A stretch of DNA of 64,000 nucleotides, taken from NCBI RefSeq assembly GCF_030817595.1, contig NZ_JAUSZN010000001.1, positions 2,116,001-2,180,000 of the forward strand, read 5' to 3'. A model generated the notes under the pieces. The model did no database searches. It was given only the letters and a program-made list of their open reading frames with translations, and had not been told where the DNA came from. This DNA is from Neobacillus niacini. GTDB taxonomy: Bacteria; Bacillota; Bacilli; Bacillales; Cytobacillaceae. This document shows positions 16,338 to 25,614 of this stretch, piece by piece. The position numbers were made by a program, and so were the translations under genes. Numbering within the stretch: position 1 is the stretch's first letter; every line of letters starts with the position of its first letter.

Positions 16338-18008
16338 TCAAATGGCTTTGTTTTGTTTCAAATCGACAGGTATGACGGCATCTTTTAGCTCTATTTCGAG
16401 CTCCTCTTTATAAAGAGCTGTCTGTTTCTTATTCCAATTAAATTTTTTCTCCATAAATGACAGTACCTCATCCTTCCATGTACGGACCCAGTTGATATTG
16501 AAAAATAGGACACCTGTACGGCGAATGAAGAAATCCGCAGGTGTAGATGCCATTTCATGCTCAATTGAGTACATTAGTTGCGCATAAACGATTTTCGTTA
16601 ATTTTGTGTTTTCTAACACCTCGAATGTTTTTGCGTAATGGAAAATTTCATTCACATTTGAACCGTACATTTGGACAAGGCGGCGGCCTTCTTCCTTGGT
16701 GAATCCTGCCTCCATTGCTTCTTGTTCTTTAAGGGAAATATATTCATAAAACCCTTTAGAACCTCCGACTTTGCCGCCTGAAATAGGATATGTTTTTGTT
16801 TTTGATTCTTTAAAAAATTGCCCATTTTCCCCAAGGCGTTTTGCAATAAGGTCCACGACTGACTCTGCCATCTTCCGGTATCCGGTCAATTTGCCTCCCG
16901 CAATTGTAATGAGGCCGCTTTCTCCTTCCCATATTTCATCTTTACGTGATATCTCTGAAGGATCCTTTCCTTCTTCGTATATTAATGGACGGACGCCTGC
17001 CCAGCTCGATTCTATGTCTTTGTTTGAAACCTTTACCTCCGGAAACATAAAATGTATGGCATTCAATATATATTCACGGTCTTCCTCAAGCATTTTGGGA
17101 CGAGTCGCGTCCTCACCATAAAATGTATCTGTGGTTCCTACATAGGTTTTGCCGTCACGGGGTATCGCAAACACCATCCGTCGATCTGGAGTGTCAAAAT
17201 ATACGGCTTGGCGCAGCGGGAAGACAGCCTGATCGATAACAATATGTACACCTTTTGTCAAACGGAGCTGTTTGTTATTCCTTGAGTAATCCTTTTTACG
17301 AATATGATCAACCCAGGGACCACCCGCATTTACCACTTTTTTCGTAGTGATGCTTACTATCTTGTTTGTACGCATATCCTTCGCCTTGACACCGGTTATC
17401 ACTTCATTGTGATAAATAAACTCCTCAGCTTTTACATAGTTTATTAAATTTGCTCCATTTTCGTAGGCAGCCTTTATGACTTCAATGGTTAATCTGGCAT
17501 CATCTGTACGGTATTCAACATAATACCCTCCACCCTTGAGTCCTTCTTTTTTTATAAGCGGTTCTTTCGAAATGGTTTCATTCCGTGAAAGCATGCGTCT
17601 GCGTTCAGACTTTTTCACGCCAGCTAAATAATCGTAAACGCGTAAACCGATAGATGTACTCAAAGGACCGAATGTCCCGCCTTTATGGAGGGGAAGAAGC
17701 ATCCATTCAGGCTTGGTAACATGTGGGCCATTTTCGTAAACGATTGCCCGTTCTTTACCTACTTCTGCAACCAAACCAACTTGAAATTGCTTTAAGTATC
17801 GTAATCCTCCATGAACTAGCTTGGTTGAACGGCTTGACGTACCTGCCGCAAAGTCCTGCATGTCAATGAGAGCAACCTTCATTCCTCGGAGGGAGGCATC
17901 CAAAGCGATTCCTGCCCCCGTGATGCCGCCGCCAATAATAAGCAGGTCATACTGTTCTTCCGATATGATTTTAAGCTGCTCTTCTCTTTTTAATGCTGAA
18001 AATGTCAT
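16338..18008 (-). CDS. glpD: Aerobic glycerol-3-phosphate dehydrogenase
   Basis: 556 residues. This FAD enzyme oxidises glycerol-3-phosphate to dihydroxyacetone phosphate at the membrane, feeding electrons to menaquinone. Visible motifs are the dinucleotide-binding [17 protein letters not shown] near residue 22, [33 protein letters not shown] and [17 protein letters not shown], followed by the C-terminal GlpD cap domain. AGGAGG precedes the ATG by seven bases. The mRNA leader carries a terminator of the GlpP-controlled type. No glpF or glpK is next to it, but a glycerophosphodiesterase gene lies about 1.2 kb upstream. Confidence 0.97.
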   Translation of the reverse strand: MTFSALKREEQLKIISEEQYDLLIIGGGITGAGIALDASLRGMKVALIDMQDFAAGTSSRSTKLVHGGLRYLKQFQVGLVAEVGKERAIVYENGPHVTKPEWMLLPLHKGGTFGPLSTSIGLRVYDYLAGVKKSERRRMLSRNETISKEPLIKKEGLKGGGYYVEYRTDDARLTIEVIKAAYENGANLINYVKAEEFIYHNEVITGVKAKDMRTNKIVSITTKKVVNAGGPWVDHIRKKDYSRNNKQLRLTKGVHIVIDQAVFPLRQAVYFDTPDRRMVFAIPRDGKTYVGTTDTFYGEDATRPKMLEEDREYILNAIHFMFPEVKVSNKDIESSWAGVRPLIYEEGKDPSEISRKDEIWEGESGLITIAGGKLTGYRKMAESVVDLIAKRLGENGQFFKESKTKTYPISGGKVGGSKGFYEYISLKEQEAMEAGFTKEEGRRLVQMYGSNVNEIFHYAKTFEVLENTKLTKIVYAQLMYSIEHEMASTPADFFIRRTGVLFFNINWVRTWKDEVLSFMEKKFNWNKKQTALYKEELEIELKDAVIPVDLKQNKAI

Positions 18009-18049
18009 TTATGGTTCCTCCTATGTGAATCATCAAATTAGCAATCTGT

Positions 18050-18107
18050 AAAAAAAGAGACCGAAACGTAAATTATAGCAAATGCTATAACTGGCGTTTT
18101 GGTCTCT
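18050..18107 (-). promoter_or_regulatory. glpD leader terminator, probable GlpP antitermination site
   Basis: On the minus strand, arms at 18095-18106 and 18057-18068 pair (11-12 bp), an inner palindrome TATAGCAAATGCTATA extends the stem, and a run of seven T follows at once. The structure lies about 45 bases before the glpD start, inside its leader. In B. subtilis the RNA-binding protein GlpP with glycerol-3-phosphate prevents termination at such an inverted repeat. The hairpin is seen; GlpP control is inferred from that precedent. Confidence 0.8.
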
Positions 18108-18108
18108 C

Positions 18109-18368
18109 CAAATCTCGAACCGTCAGATATTAATTTACTATAATTATAACTTATAATTATCCTCGAAAAGATAAAAAGTCAGTATTTTAAAAATACTGTC
18201 AAAGTGCAACTATACTCTGCTGAAATGCTCCCAGATTTCCTTCTTGGAAGTAGTAATGGACTCCGCTCTACTGTTTTTTCACTAATATGTATATTATATC
18301 TTAGTTATCCCCTCCGTTCAGCTTTATTAAATCTTGATAATTGGCAGTTTCTACAATGATCAAGCCTC
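18109..18368. other. Intergenic region upstream of glpD
   Basis: About 260 AT-rich bases. It should hold the glpD promoter; a TATAAT box is visible on the minus strand near 18145 without a convincing -35. A small hairpin at about 18180-18198 is followed by a T-rich stretch on the minus strand and may terminate the mgtC-type gene. No small gene is seen. Confidence 0.4.
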
Positions 18369-19106
18369 TCATAGATTGGATGCCCTGAGATGACTACGCT
18401 TTCTAATATCGACCATATTATTCGATACCTCAATGACTCCCTCAATCCTTTGAACTCCAATAAGGACATCATCTAATCCTTTTCTTGTTTTCACCTTGAT
18501 TTTTATAGAAACTTGATAATCTGAGTCTTTTAAGATAGATGTATTTATTTTCAATATATTTATATTGTGTCCTCCTAAAAATGATGTAATTTTTCCAAGC
18601 ACACCTGGTTTATCCTCCACCAGGAGATCTAAATCCCATCTTGATCTTCTTATAAGCCGTTCCTCAACACGCGGGATAATGGTTAATACCAGAAGTACGA
18701 GTGTTGTAGTTGCAATGGCCATGAAATAATTTCCGGAACCAACTGCCAATCCAATTCCCATTGCTACCCAAAGAGAAGCCGAAGTAGTTAGCCCAGACAC
18801 GACTAAATTCGGTCTCACCAATATAGAACCTGCTGCCAAAAAACCTATACCATTTATGACTTGTGCAGCTAAACGTGATGGGTCATAGCGGACGTTTGGA
18901 TGGTTTATCCAATCCAAAAAACCATAAATAGACAGGAGCATCAACAAACAACTTCCCAATGATACCAACAGATGTGTTTTTAAACCTGCTGTTTTATTTG
19001 AGTACTCTCTTTCCCAGCCAATCATGCACCCAAGCAGGGCAGATAACCCCAGGCGCTTCACGAACAAGAGATCATTCGGGTTAAAATAGTAATCTATAAA
19101 GTCCAT
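18369..19106 (-). CDS. MgtC/SapB family membrane protein with C-terminal ACT-like domain
   Basis: 245 residues. Four or five hydrophobic segments fill residues about 17-150, with the family motifs GCMIGWERE, GLKTHLLVSLGS and AAQVINGIGFLAAGSI and the conserved SLWVAMGIGLA. The remaining about 85 residues (LLVEDKPGVLGKITSFLGGHNINI) look like an ACT regulatory domain. MgtC proteins are linked to growth at low magnesium and to control of the membrane ATP synthase; the Bacillus members are little studied. The gene appears monocistronic. Confidence 0.88.
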   Translation of the reverse strand: MDFIDYYFNPNDLLFVKRLGLSALLGCMIGWEREYSNKTAGLKTHLLVSLGSCLLMLLSIYGFLDWINHPNVRYDPSRLAAQVINGIGFLAAGSILVRPNLVVSGLTTSASLWVAMGIGLAVGSGNYFMAIATTTLVLLVLTIIPRVEERLIRRSRWDLDLLVEDKPGVLGKITSFLGGHNINILKINTSILKDSDYQVSIKIKVKTRKGLDDVLIGVQRIEGVIEVSNNMVDIRKRSHLRASNL

Positions 19107-19170
19107 TTTACTTCACCTTATTTCATTTTTGTCGGGCTCATCTTATGTGTCTGTACCATTACTTTAACAA

Positions 19171-19190
19171 ATTTATTTATTTATTTATTT
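19171..19190. repeat. (ATTT)5 tetranucleotide repeat at the 3' end of the GDPD gene
   Basis: Five ATTT units cover the last codons and stop (19181-19183) of the glycerophosphodiesterase gene. A longer run of the same unit lies at 36131-36178, again at a stop codon. Confidence 0.8.
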
Positions 19191-19921
19191 ATTATGTTTG
19201 TTACTATTTCCATATATCTATCAGGGAAATTCGTACAGATATAAATATCCTTCGAAATCCCGATAACCTTTTCCATCGTTTCAGCATCATTTACTGTCCA
19301 GGTAACTATGTCAATATCATCCTTTTTTAACCTTTCCACTAATTCATAAGTCAAGAAATTCACGTTAATTGAAAGAATAGTTGCTCCGCACTCTAATAAT
19401 TGTTCACGTAACAATACAGGATTTCCCTCGATAATTAAACCTGTCCTAATTTCCGTTTCTATGTTTTTAATATTTTTTATGACTTCATGGTCAAAGGAGG
19501 TCAAACAAACTGTTTTTTCCATATCGTATTTCTTAACCAAATCAATAATAGTGTGTTCATACCCTTTGTATTGGCCGCCAGCTGTTTTTAATTCGATATT
19601 TACAAAACAGCCTTTGTTCTTCAAAAATGTTAAAACCTCCTCCAAACTTGGTATTCTCTCTCCGCCATAATGATTTGAAAACCAACTTCCAGCATCCAAT
19701 TCCCTTAATTCATGGAACGTTTTATCCTTCACAAACCCGAAACCATTCGTCGTCCGTTCTAACGAAAAGTCGTGAATAATCACTGGAATTCCGTCTTTGG
19801 ATAGTTGGACATCCAATTCAATTGACGTAACAAAATCTAATTCCAAAGCCTTTTCAAAAGCGATTAAGGTATTTTCTGGTGCTATCCCCGAAAAACCCCT
19901 GTGTGCCATACATAGTGGCAT
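19181..19921 (-). CDS. Glycerophosphodiester phosphodiesterase (cytoplasmic GDPD)
   Basis: 246 residues of the GDPD TIM-barrel family, which releases glycerol-3-phosphate from glycerophosphodiesters. Catalytic landmarks are AHRGFSGIAPENT (His), IELDVQLSKDG (Glu and Asp, metal ligands), IIHDFSLERTT (His) and NIELKT. No signal peptide, so the enzyme acts inside the cell, unlike secreted GlpQ. Its product feeds GlpD, encoded nearby. GGAGGGG lies six bases before the ATG. The 3' end runs into an ATTT repeat. Confidence 0.9.
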   Translation of the reverse strand: MPLCMAHRGFSGIAPENTLIAFEKALELDFVTSIELDVQLSKDGIPVIIHDFSLERTTNGFGFVKDKTFHELRELDAGSWFSNHYGGERIPSLEEVLTFLKNKGCFVNIELKTAGGQYKGYEHTIIDLVKKYDMEKTVCLTSFDHEVIKNIKNIETEIRTGLIIEGNPVLLREQLLECGATILSINVNFLTYELVERLKKDDIDIVTWTVNDAETMEKVIGISKDIYICTNFPDRYMEIVTNIINK

Positions 19922-19947
19922 AAAAACCCCTCCATATTTTTAAATGC

Positions 19948-19985
19948 AAAAGCAGTGCTATTTCATAATGAAATTCACTGCTTTT
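19948..19985 (-). terminator. Terminator of the first ABC sugar operon
   Basis: Ten-base arms at 19948-19957 and 19976-19985 with an 18-base partly paired loop. The right arm ends in TTTT on the minus strand. It overlaps the tail of the decayed TIM-barrel gene. Confidence 0.6.
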
Positions 19986-20287
19986 CGTTTTTGCTTTTCT
20001 AATATTTTGCTCTTTAGAGCCAAAATCGCTTTACTTAGACCCTCATCAATAGAAGCAAGCTTAATCCGCTAATCATTAAACCCCTGCTTTCGATTGTACG
20101 CAGGAAAGACCTTATTTTTTCAGATGAGAGCAATTCATCTGGATTACAGTGTTGATTGCCGGGATACTTCCCGGTACCCAATTCGGGTGCCCAATTCCAC
20201 GGCCTCCACTCCCATGTCCGCCAATTTATCCAACATCACTTCAAAAGGCAGATTCTGATAGAGAACGGTAAATACCCCCAGTTTCAT
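19958..20287 (-). pseudogene. Decayed sugar phosphate isomerase/epimerase (frameshift plus internal deletion)
   Basis: The ATG at 20287 overlaps the stop of the upstream Gfo/Idh gene (ATGA) and begins MKLGVFTVLYQNLPFE, then LADMGVEAVELGT, a standard start for a TIM-barrel isomerase. A 13-base imperfect tandem duplication (20172-20184 and 20185-20197) shifts the frame, so translation stops at 20144 after 47 residues. In the shifted frame the family sequence resumes (ELGTGKYPGNQHCNPDELL, then IRSFLRTIESRGL). It then jumps to what looks like the family C-terminus (SIDEGLSKAILALKS). About 200 residues in between, including all the metal ligands, are missing. It was the last gene of the ABC operon and is now non-functional. 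Confidence 0.8.
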
Positions 20288-21462
20288 GCATATACCTCCT
20301 TTAAAGTCTGAACCTTCACCCATTTTTGCTGCTCATTACTCTCCAAGATAGCGTCTGTGATACACATGGAATTATGGCCGTCTTTAAATGTTGCAAAATT
20401 TGGCTTGTCTGATTTCAGACTCTTGCCATCACGAACAAAAGAGTAGAAATTCAGCATCATATTCTTTAATGCATCTGGCCAGCCCTCATTGTGTCCGCCG
20501 GGGTGATGAATTTGTGTCCTTGCTTCTACCGTAAACAGGAAAGGATCCGCCAATAGAGTTTCATTCGCTCGATCCCTATGTCCAATCCATAATTTTTCAG
20601 GTTCTTCCTGATTCCAGAAAACGGAGCATTGGCTGCCATTGATTTCAAAGCTTAATCTATTTTTCCGGCCAGCGCTAACTTGGGAGACGGTAAAGACTCC
20701 TCTTCCACCATCTTCAAACCTGACAAGAACGGATGCATAATCTTCTGTATGGATTGGAATTTCTTCATATTCTTGTTCATCCGGAGTTTGTGTACTAAAA
20801 GTAGCAATCGCATTTTTGGCTTTCTTTCTGACAGGAACCACGGTTGCCAAATCGGCGAAAACTTCCACAATCCGCTTTCCGGTTACAAATTGGACCGTAT
20901 CGCACCAATGGGAACCAATGTCGGCAATTGCCCGGGATTTACCACCCACTTCCGGGGCAAGACGCCAGTTAAAGTCTGTTTCATACAATAACCAATCCTG
21001 CAGATAGCTGCCATGCACAAGTTTCACCTTTCCAAGGTCGCCGTTTGCAATTTTTGCTTGCAAATTTTGGATAGTCGCATACTGTCTATAATTAAAATTC
21101 ACTCCATGGACAACGCCATGTTTCTCTGCCAGTTCCAACAATTCTGTTGACTCTTGAATATTCATCGCCAACGGTTTCTCAGAAATGACATGCTTGCCTG
21201 CCAAAATAATTTCCTTATTTATCATAAAATGCACATGATTTGGCGTACAATTGTGCACAACCTGGATCTCGCTGTCTCTCAGCATTTCACGATAATCACC
21301 AAAAGCTTTTGGAATGGCAAACTCAGCTGCTTTTTTTTCCGCCATTTCCATACTCGTTTCCGCCAAACCTACTACTTCCACAAAACCAAGCCTTCTAATA
21401 GCCTCAATGTGAGTAGGTCCAATAAACCCTGTTCCGATAATTCCAACTTTTATTTTCTCCAT
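20284..21462 (-). CDS. Gfo/Idh/MocA family oxidoreductase
   Basis: 392 residues. Rossmann motif GIIGTGFIGPTHIEAIRRLG at the N-terminus, SEKPLAMNI near residue 95 and GGKSRAIADIGSHWCD near residue 170 with the conserved catalytic Asp and His. Members are NAD(P)-dependent sugar or inositol dehydrogenases. It is 26 bases after the second permease gene and its stop overlaps the start of the decayed TIM-barrel gene, so oxidation by this enzyme was once followed by isomerisation by that partner. The intact TIM-barrel protein of the operon (24784-25596) may now cover that step. Confidence 0.9.
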   Translation of the reverse strand: MEKIKVGIIGTGFIGPTHIEAIRRLGFVEVVGLAETSMEMAEKKAAEFAIPKAFGDYREMLRDSEIQVVHNCTPNHVHFMINKEIILAGKHVISEKPLAMNIQESTELLELAEKHGVVHGVNFNYRQYATIQNLQAKIANGDLGKVKLVHGSYLQDWLLYETDFNWRLAPEVGGKSRAIADIGSHWCDTVQFVTGKRIVEVFADLATVVPVRKKAKNAIATFSTQTPDEQEYEEIPIHTEDYASVLVRFEDGGRGVFTVSQVSAGRKNRLSFEINGSQCSVFWNQEEPEKLWIGHRDRANETLLADPFLFTVEARTQIHHPGGHNEGWPDALKNMMLNFYSFVRDGKSLKSDKPNFATFKDGHNSMCITDAILESNEQQKWVKVQTLKEVYA

Positions 21463-21488
21463 TATTTATCTCTCCCACTGAACAGTTA

Positions 21489-22388
21489 TTATCCCTTCAC
21501 AGAACCTGCCGTAATCCCTTCAATGAACTTTCTTTGGAAAATAATATAAACAACAATAATCGGTACAATTGAAATACTTACACCTGCAGCAATTAAAGAT
21601 TGGTCAGCAGTATATTCACCAAAGAAATACATCAATCCAAGTGGCAAAGTTCGGTAAGCATCATCATAAACAAACAATAGCGGCAACAAGAAATCATTCC
21701 ATGCCCACATAAACTCAAAAACAAATAAGGAGGTGATTGCAGGCACCATCAAAGGAAGGTATACGCGAAAAAAGGTTTGAAACTCGTTACAGCCGTCAAT
21801 TTTGGCAGAGTCCATTAGCTCATCCGGAAGATCTTTAAAGAATGCCCGCATCATAAATATGGCAAAAGGCATCGACAGCCCGAAATTCGGAATAATCATT
21901 GCCCAAAAGGTATTAATAAGCCCCATACCTTGGATGTTGTAATATAAGGGAATAATCATCGCCTGAATCGGCACCATTAAACCAAGTAAAAAAAAGTAAA
22001 AGAGTGCATTTTTGCCGGGAAATTTCAACTTCCCGAAAGCATAACCTGCCATGGTTGCCAAGATTAAGATTACGATGACTCGAGGGAAAGCTACGATAAT
22101 ACTATTCAAGAAATATTTTCCCATTTTGCCAACCGTCCAGGCCTCTATTATATTTTCGAATGTAATAGATTGAGGGAAAGAAAATGGATTATTACTCAAT
22201 TCACTAGAATCTTTTAAGGCAGCCAGTACAATCCATAAAACCGGCATGATTGAAATAAATAGAAACGTTACCAAAATGAAGTAGATCATCAATTTGCTTA
22301 TTTTAAATTTTTCAAGAAATCCGGGCATCACTAGTGCCGCCAGCCTCTGTTTTTTTATCTGATAAGAATATCCCTCATTATGATTCAT
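21489..22388 (-). CDS. CUT1 sugar ABC transporter permease (MalG type)
   Basis: 299 residues with six hydrophobic segments and the cytoplasmic EAA loop (DELMDSAKIDGCNEFQTFF) that docks the ATPase. The C-terminus KFIEGITAGSVKG is typical of MalG-type permeases. It pairs with the permease gene 12 bases upstream to form the channel for the solute bound by the lipoprotein at 23449-24771. No ATPase gene is linked. Confidence 0.93.
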   Translation of the reverse strand: MNHNEGYSYQIKKQRLAALVMPGFLEKFKISKLMIYFILVTFLFISIMPVLWIVLAALKDSSELSNNPFSFPQSITFENIIEAWTVGKMGKYFLNSIIVAFPRVIVILILATMAGYAFGKLKFPGKNALFYFFLLGLMVPIQAMIIPLYYNIQGMGLINTFWAMIIPNFGLSMPFAIFMMRAFFKDLPDELMDSAKIDGCNEFQTFFRVYLPLMVPAITSLFVFEFMWAWNDFLLPLLFVYDDAYRTLPLGLMYFFGEYTADQSLIAAGVSISIVPIIVVYIIFQRKFIEGITAGSVKG

Positions 22389-22399
22389 ATTTCTTCCCC

Positions 22400-23284
22400 C
22401 TAATCAGCTCTTTCAACGAATCTCATGTACGTAATCGAACAAATTGCGATAATCAGAGCTAATGCAATTGAAATAGCCGATCCGTATCCAATATTATTCA
22501 TCGTAAATGCTTCATTGAACATATAAGTTCCTATCACTTCCGAGGAATGGTATGGGCCGCCTTTTGTCATTAAGAATATAAGATCAAATACTTTAAAGGA
22601 TCCGATTAATGAATTTAAGACCAATAGTGTTATGGTGCTTTTCAATAAGGGAACAGTGACATAGAAAAACGTTTGGAAATAGTTCGCCCCTTCAATTTTC
22701 GCTGCCTCGTAGTAGGTATTGTCGATCCCCTGAATCGCCGCTAGGAAAATAACCATACAGAATCCGTAATAGGTCCAGCTGCCAGCGATTAATAAAGCCG
22801 GTAATACCGTTCTTTCATTGCCCAGCCAAGCTTGAGCCAAGCCGTCTAAACCAATAAATCTAAAAAAACTGTTAATGATTCCAAAATCCGGATGGTAAAT
22901 CCAGTTCCAAATGATTCCGACCGCCACCAACGAAACGATTACCGGCAAAAAATAAGACACCCTGAATATCAATTTACCTTTTACTGCTTTATTCGATAAT
23001 AGGATGGCTAATACAAGCCCTACTCCTAGAGGTAGAATAACCGTTCCGATAATCCAAAAAATGTTATGGCCCAGTGCACTCCAAAATACTTGATCATGGA
23101 TCATTCGATTGTAGTTATCGAACCCAACGAACTTCATGACTGGACTTGCTCCGTCCCATTGATAAAAACTATATTGAACGGTAGAAATGATTGGTTTTGC
23201 CAAAAAAATAACGTAAAAAAACAAAGCTGGAAGGATAAAAAAGATAGGTTTAAATTGCTTTAGTTTTTTAAATACTAAATTCAC
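22400..23284 (-). CDS. CUT1 sugar ABC transporter permease (MalF/UgpA type)
   Basis: 294 residues, six hydrophobic segments, EAA loop IDNTYYEAAKIEGANYFQTFF near residue 190 and the GSFKVFDLIFLMTKGGP segment typical of MalF/UgpA permeases. The start is a GTG at 23284 with GGAGGG eight bases upstream; a nearby ATG at 23288 is out of frame. It forms the heterodimeric channel with the next gene. Confidence 0.93.
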   Translation of the reverse strand: MNLVFKKLKQFKPIFFILPALFFYVIFLAKPIISTVQYSFYQWDGASPVMKFVGFDNYNRMIHDQVFWSALGHNIFWIIGTVILPLGVGLVLAILLSNKAVKGKLIFRVSYFLPVIVSLVAVGIIWNWIYHPDFGIINSFFRFIGLDGLAQAWLGNERTVLPALLIAGSWTYYGFCMVIFLAAIQGIDNTYYEAAKIEGANYFQTFFYVTVPLLKSTITLLVLNSLIGSFKVFDLIFLMTKGGPYHSSEVIGTYMFNEAFTMNNIGYGSAISIALALIIAICSITYMRFVERAD

Positions 23285-23393
23285 TCATTTTTCCCTCCTT
23301 AATCAGATATGCTTAAGCACTCACTTGTTGATAGATGTACCCTAGCCTGTTTTTGTATTTTCATATAACTCATGTCCTACTCTTATTTCTTTT

Positions 23394-23431
23394 AAAAAAG
23401 AGTGATAGGTTTTTCTAAGGCACCTATCACT
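23394..23431 (-). terminator. Hairpin with T run between binding-protein and permease genes (attenuator)
   Basis: Ten-base arms at 23401-23410 and 23422-23431 are followed by CTTTTTT on the minus strand. It sits just after the binding-protein stop and before the permease start, so partial termination would give more binding protein than channel. Confidence 0.8.
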
Positions 23432-23448
23432 AATGAAGGTTTAATAGA

Positions 23449-24771
23449 TTAATAATTTCCAGCCTTAATTTCTTCTTCCAATGCTTTTTGTTTTTCTTTC
23501 ACTACTTCTGCCCCTGTCATTTTTCCTGCAATTAACTGCTGCATAACGTTCTCTGTTATATCATTTACTCGCTGCGGCATGAGAACATCGATATTATGAG
23601 AAAGACCAGCAGGTGAATTTGCCATGTTAATAACGTCCTTTGCCAATGCAGGAACTTTTAACGAATTGACATCCATTTCAACCGGGATAATTTTACTGTT
23701 TTCATACCAAATTTTTGCAGATTGGTCATTAAACATATAATCCAGGAATTTAGCAGTTTCATCCGGATACTGGGTTTTTGCGGAAATCACCATCGCAGAT
23801 CCGATTCCTCCTGGTGCCGACAATGGAAGTTCCGGTTTCACGGAAGGCATTAGGAAAAATCCAACGTCATCTTTCATTTCTGTAATCATCTCTGCTACCA
23901 TCCATGTTCCAGTTATACGCATTGCGGCTTTTCCGGAGAAAAACTCTTTATTTCCATCATCATAAGAAACGGATAACGGGCTTTTGGAAGTATAACCATC
24001 CTTTATCAACTTTTGAAAAGTATCCAATGCTTCGGCAAAGACCGGCTGGTCAAAGCCTTCTTCCTTGCTTAACACTTTTTCAATTTTTTCCTTGCCAACT
24101 GCAGCAGTATAAAACACACTTTCTAAATGGAATGCCGGCCATTGGTCTTTGTCATCGAATGAAAGTGGTATAATCCCTTTCTCCTTGGCCATTCCCGCTA
24201 TCTGCAAAAACTCCTCATATGTTTTTGGAACATCGACACCTAACTCTCTAAAAATCTTTTTATTATAATAAACACCAATCAATTCTACTTCATTCCCGAT
24301 ACCATACCGTTTCTGGTCAAAAGTAACCAAATCATTTACCCATGCAGGAAAGCGCTTACTCCAGCCATATTGTTTATCATAGTTTGATAAATCCAAAGCT
24401 AGTCCGGATTTTGCTAGCACTCCCAAATATCCTGGTCCGGAATCGTACAAAAATAGGTCTGGTCCTTTATTACTATTTAGCGCAGGTTTAATCGTATTTC
24501 TTAAATCTTCATGTTTCATGGTGTTTCTTTTGATGTCTACGTTTGGATTTTCTGTTTCGTAATTTTTGATTATGGTTTCAATTATGACCCCTGAATCCGG
24601 CTGTGTAAGATTATCCCAAATCGTTAAGGTTATCTGCTCATCTTTCCCGGCTTCTTTCCGCTCTATTTTCGCATTATTGGTTGGCGCATTCATTGTAGAA
24701 GAACAAGCAGTCAAGGAGGTACTTAATAGAAAACCTGTTAAAATCAATGAAACAGACAATTTCTTACTCAT
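23449..24771 (-). CDS. CUT1 extracellular solute-binding lipoprotein
   Basis: 440 residues. A signal peptide ends in the lipobox LTAC at about residue 23, so the protein is lipid-anchored outside the membrane. The body is a family 1 sugar-binding protein (TIWDNL.., GPDLFLYDSG, KRYGIGNEVELIGVYYNKKIF, GKAAMRITGTW). It captures the oligosaccharide or glycoside for the two permeases encoded downstream. The gene follows the TIM-barrel isomerase gene by 12 bases. Confidence 0.93.
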   Translation of the reverse strand: MSKKLSVSLILTGFLLSTSLTACSSTMNAPTNNAKIERKEAGKDEQITLTIWDNLTQPDSGVIIETIIKNYETENPNVDIKRNTMKHEDLRNTIKPALNSNKGPDLFLYDSGPGYLGVLAKSGLALDLSNYDKQYGWSKRFPAWVNDLVTFDQKRYGIGNEVELIGVYYNKKIFRELGVDVPKTYEEFLQIAGMAKEKGIIPLSFDDKDQWPAFHLESVFYTAAVGKEKIEKVLSKEEGFDQPVFAEALDTFQKLIKDGYTSKSPLSVSYDDGNKEFFSGKAAMRITGTWMVAEMITEMKDDVGFFLMPSVKPELPLSAPGGIGSAMVISAKTQYPDETAKFLDYMFNDQSAKIWYENSKIIPVEMDVNSLKVPALAKDVINMANSPAGLSHNIDVLMPQRVNDITENVMQQLIAGKMTGAEVVKEKQKALEEEIKAGNY

Positions 24772-24783
24772 AAATGCTCCCCC

Positions 24784-25596
24784 TTAAATATGGGTTATTT
24801 TTTGTACGTTTTTTAAGAATGTGATAGACTCTAGCAATGACTTTTGCGCTTCACCACTTAAACCACATTCATAAGACAAAAACCCTTTATATTGGATGTT
24901 ATTCAAAAGAGCAAGAGGTTCGGCAAAATCCGTGTGGCCTTTTCCCGGTTCCAGCCTGTTACTGTCTGCCAAATGATAATAACCTATATAAGGATGATAC
25001 AAAGCAATTGCCTCTTCTATTTTTGGTTCCTCAATGGACATGTGAAAAAAGTCTGCCATTACTTTTATCTTGTCACTGCCGACTTCCTTCGCGAGTGAAA
25101 CTGCTTGGGAAACGGTGTTTAACATATGATCTTCGTACCGGTTCAAGGGTTCCAGGAAAAAATTAACATTAAATTTTTCAGCATCCTCTGCAATTCTTGT
25201 TAAGGAATCCAGCAAGGCTTTTCGATCCCCTTCCACACCTCTCGGAGGATGAAAAGGCGGCAATTTTCTTGAAAACATCCCATAAGCTGCTGGGGCAATT
25301 AAGCCTTGCGCACCAATCTCAGCGGTATATTGCAATGATGATTTGATGCCTTGGACGGCTTCGAGTCGATTCGTTTCATCAAAATCCCCAATCCAATAGT
25401 TATAACCTCCGCATACTGCACTTGCCTGAATTCCTGTTGCATGTGAAGCATGAAGAATTGAACGTGAAGTCTCTTTGGTTAATGGGCCTTCAAAATGGGT
25501 AATTTCCACTCCATCAAAGCCAAGGCTTAGAGCCACCTCAAAAATCTCCTGATAATTTTTTAATCCGGTTAACTTATCCTGCAAGGCAAATTTCAC
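24784..25596 (-). CDS. Sugar phosphate isomerase/epimerase family protein (TIM barrel)
   Basis: 270 residues, GTG start at 25596 with AGGAGG eight bases upstream. The fold is the xylose-isomerase-like TIM barrel close to the D-tagatose 3-epimerase/hydroxypyruvate isomerase group: FFLEPLNRYEDH, KVMADFFHMSIEE, YYHLADSNRLEPGKGHTDF and FLSYECGLSG hold the Glu, Asp, His and Glu metal ligands. It lies between a dehydrogenase gene and the ABC binding protein and likely isomerises the sugar oxidised by the operon dehydrogenases. Confidence 0.87.
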   Translation of the reverse strand: MKFALQDKLTGLKNYQEIFEVALSLGFDGVEITHFEGPLTKETSRSILHASHATGIQASAVCGGYNYWIGDFDETNRLEAVQGIKSSLQYTAEIGAQGLIAPAAYGMFSRKLPPFHPPRGVEGDRKALLDSLTRIAEDAEKFNVNFFLEPLNRYEDHMLNTVSQAVSLAKEVGSDKIKVMADFFHMSIEEPKIEEAIALYHPYIGYYHLADSNRLEPGKGHTDFAEPLALLNNIQYKGFLSYECGLSGEAQKSLLESITFLKNVQKITHI

Positions 25597-25614
25597 TATT
25601 TTTCCTCCTGTTCA

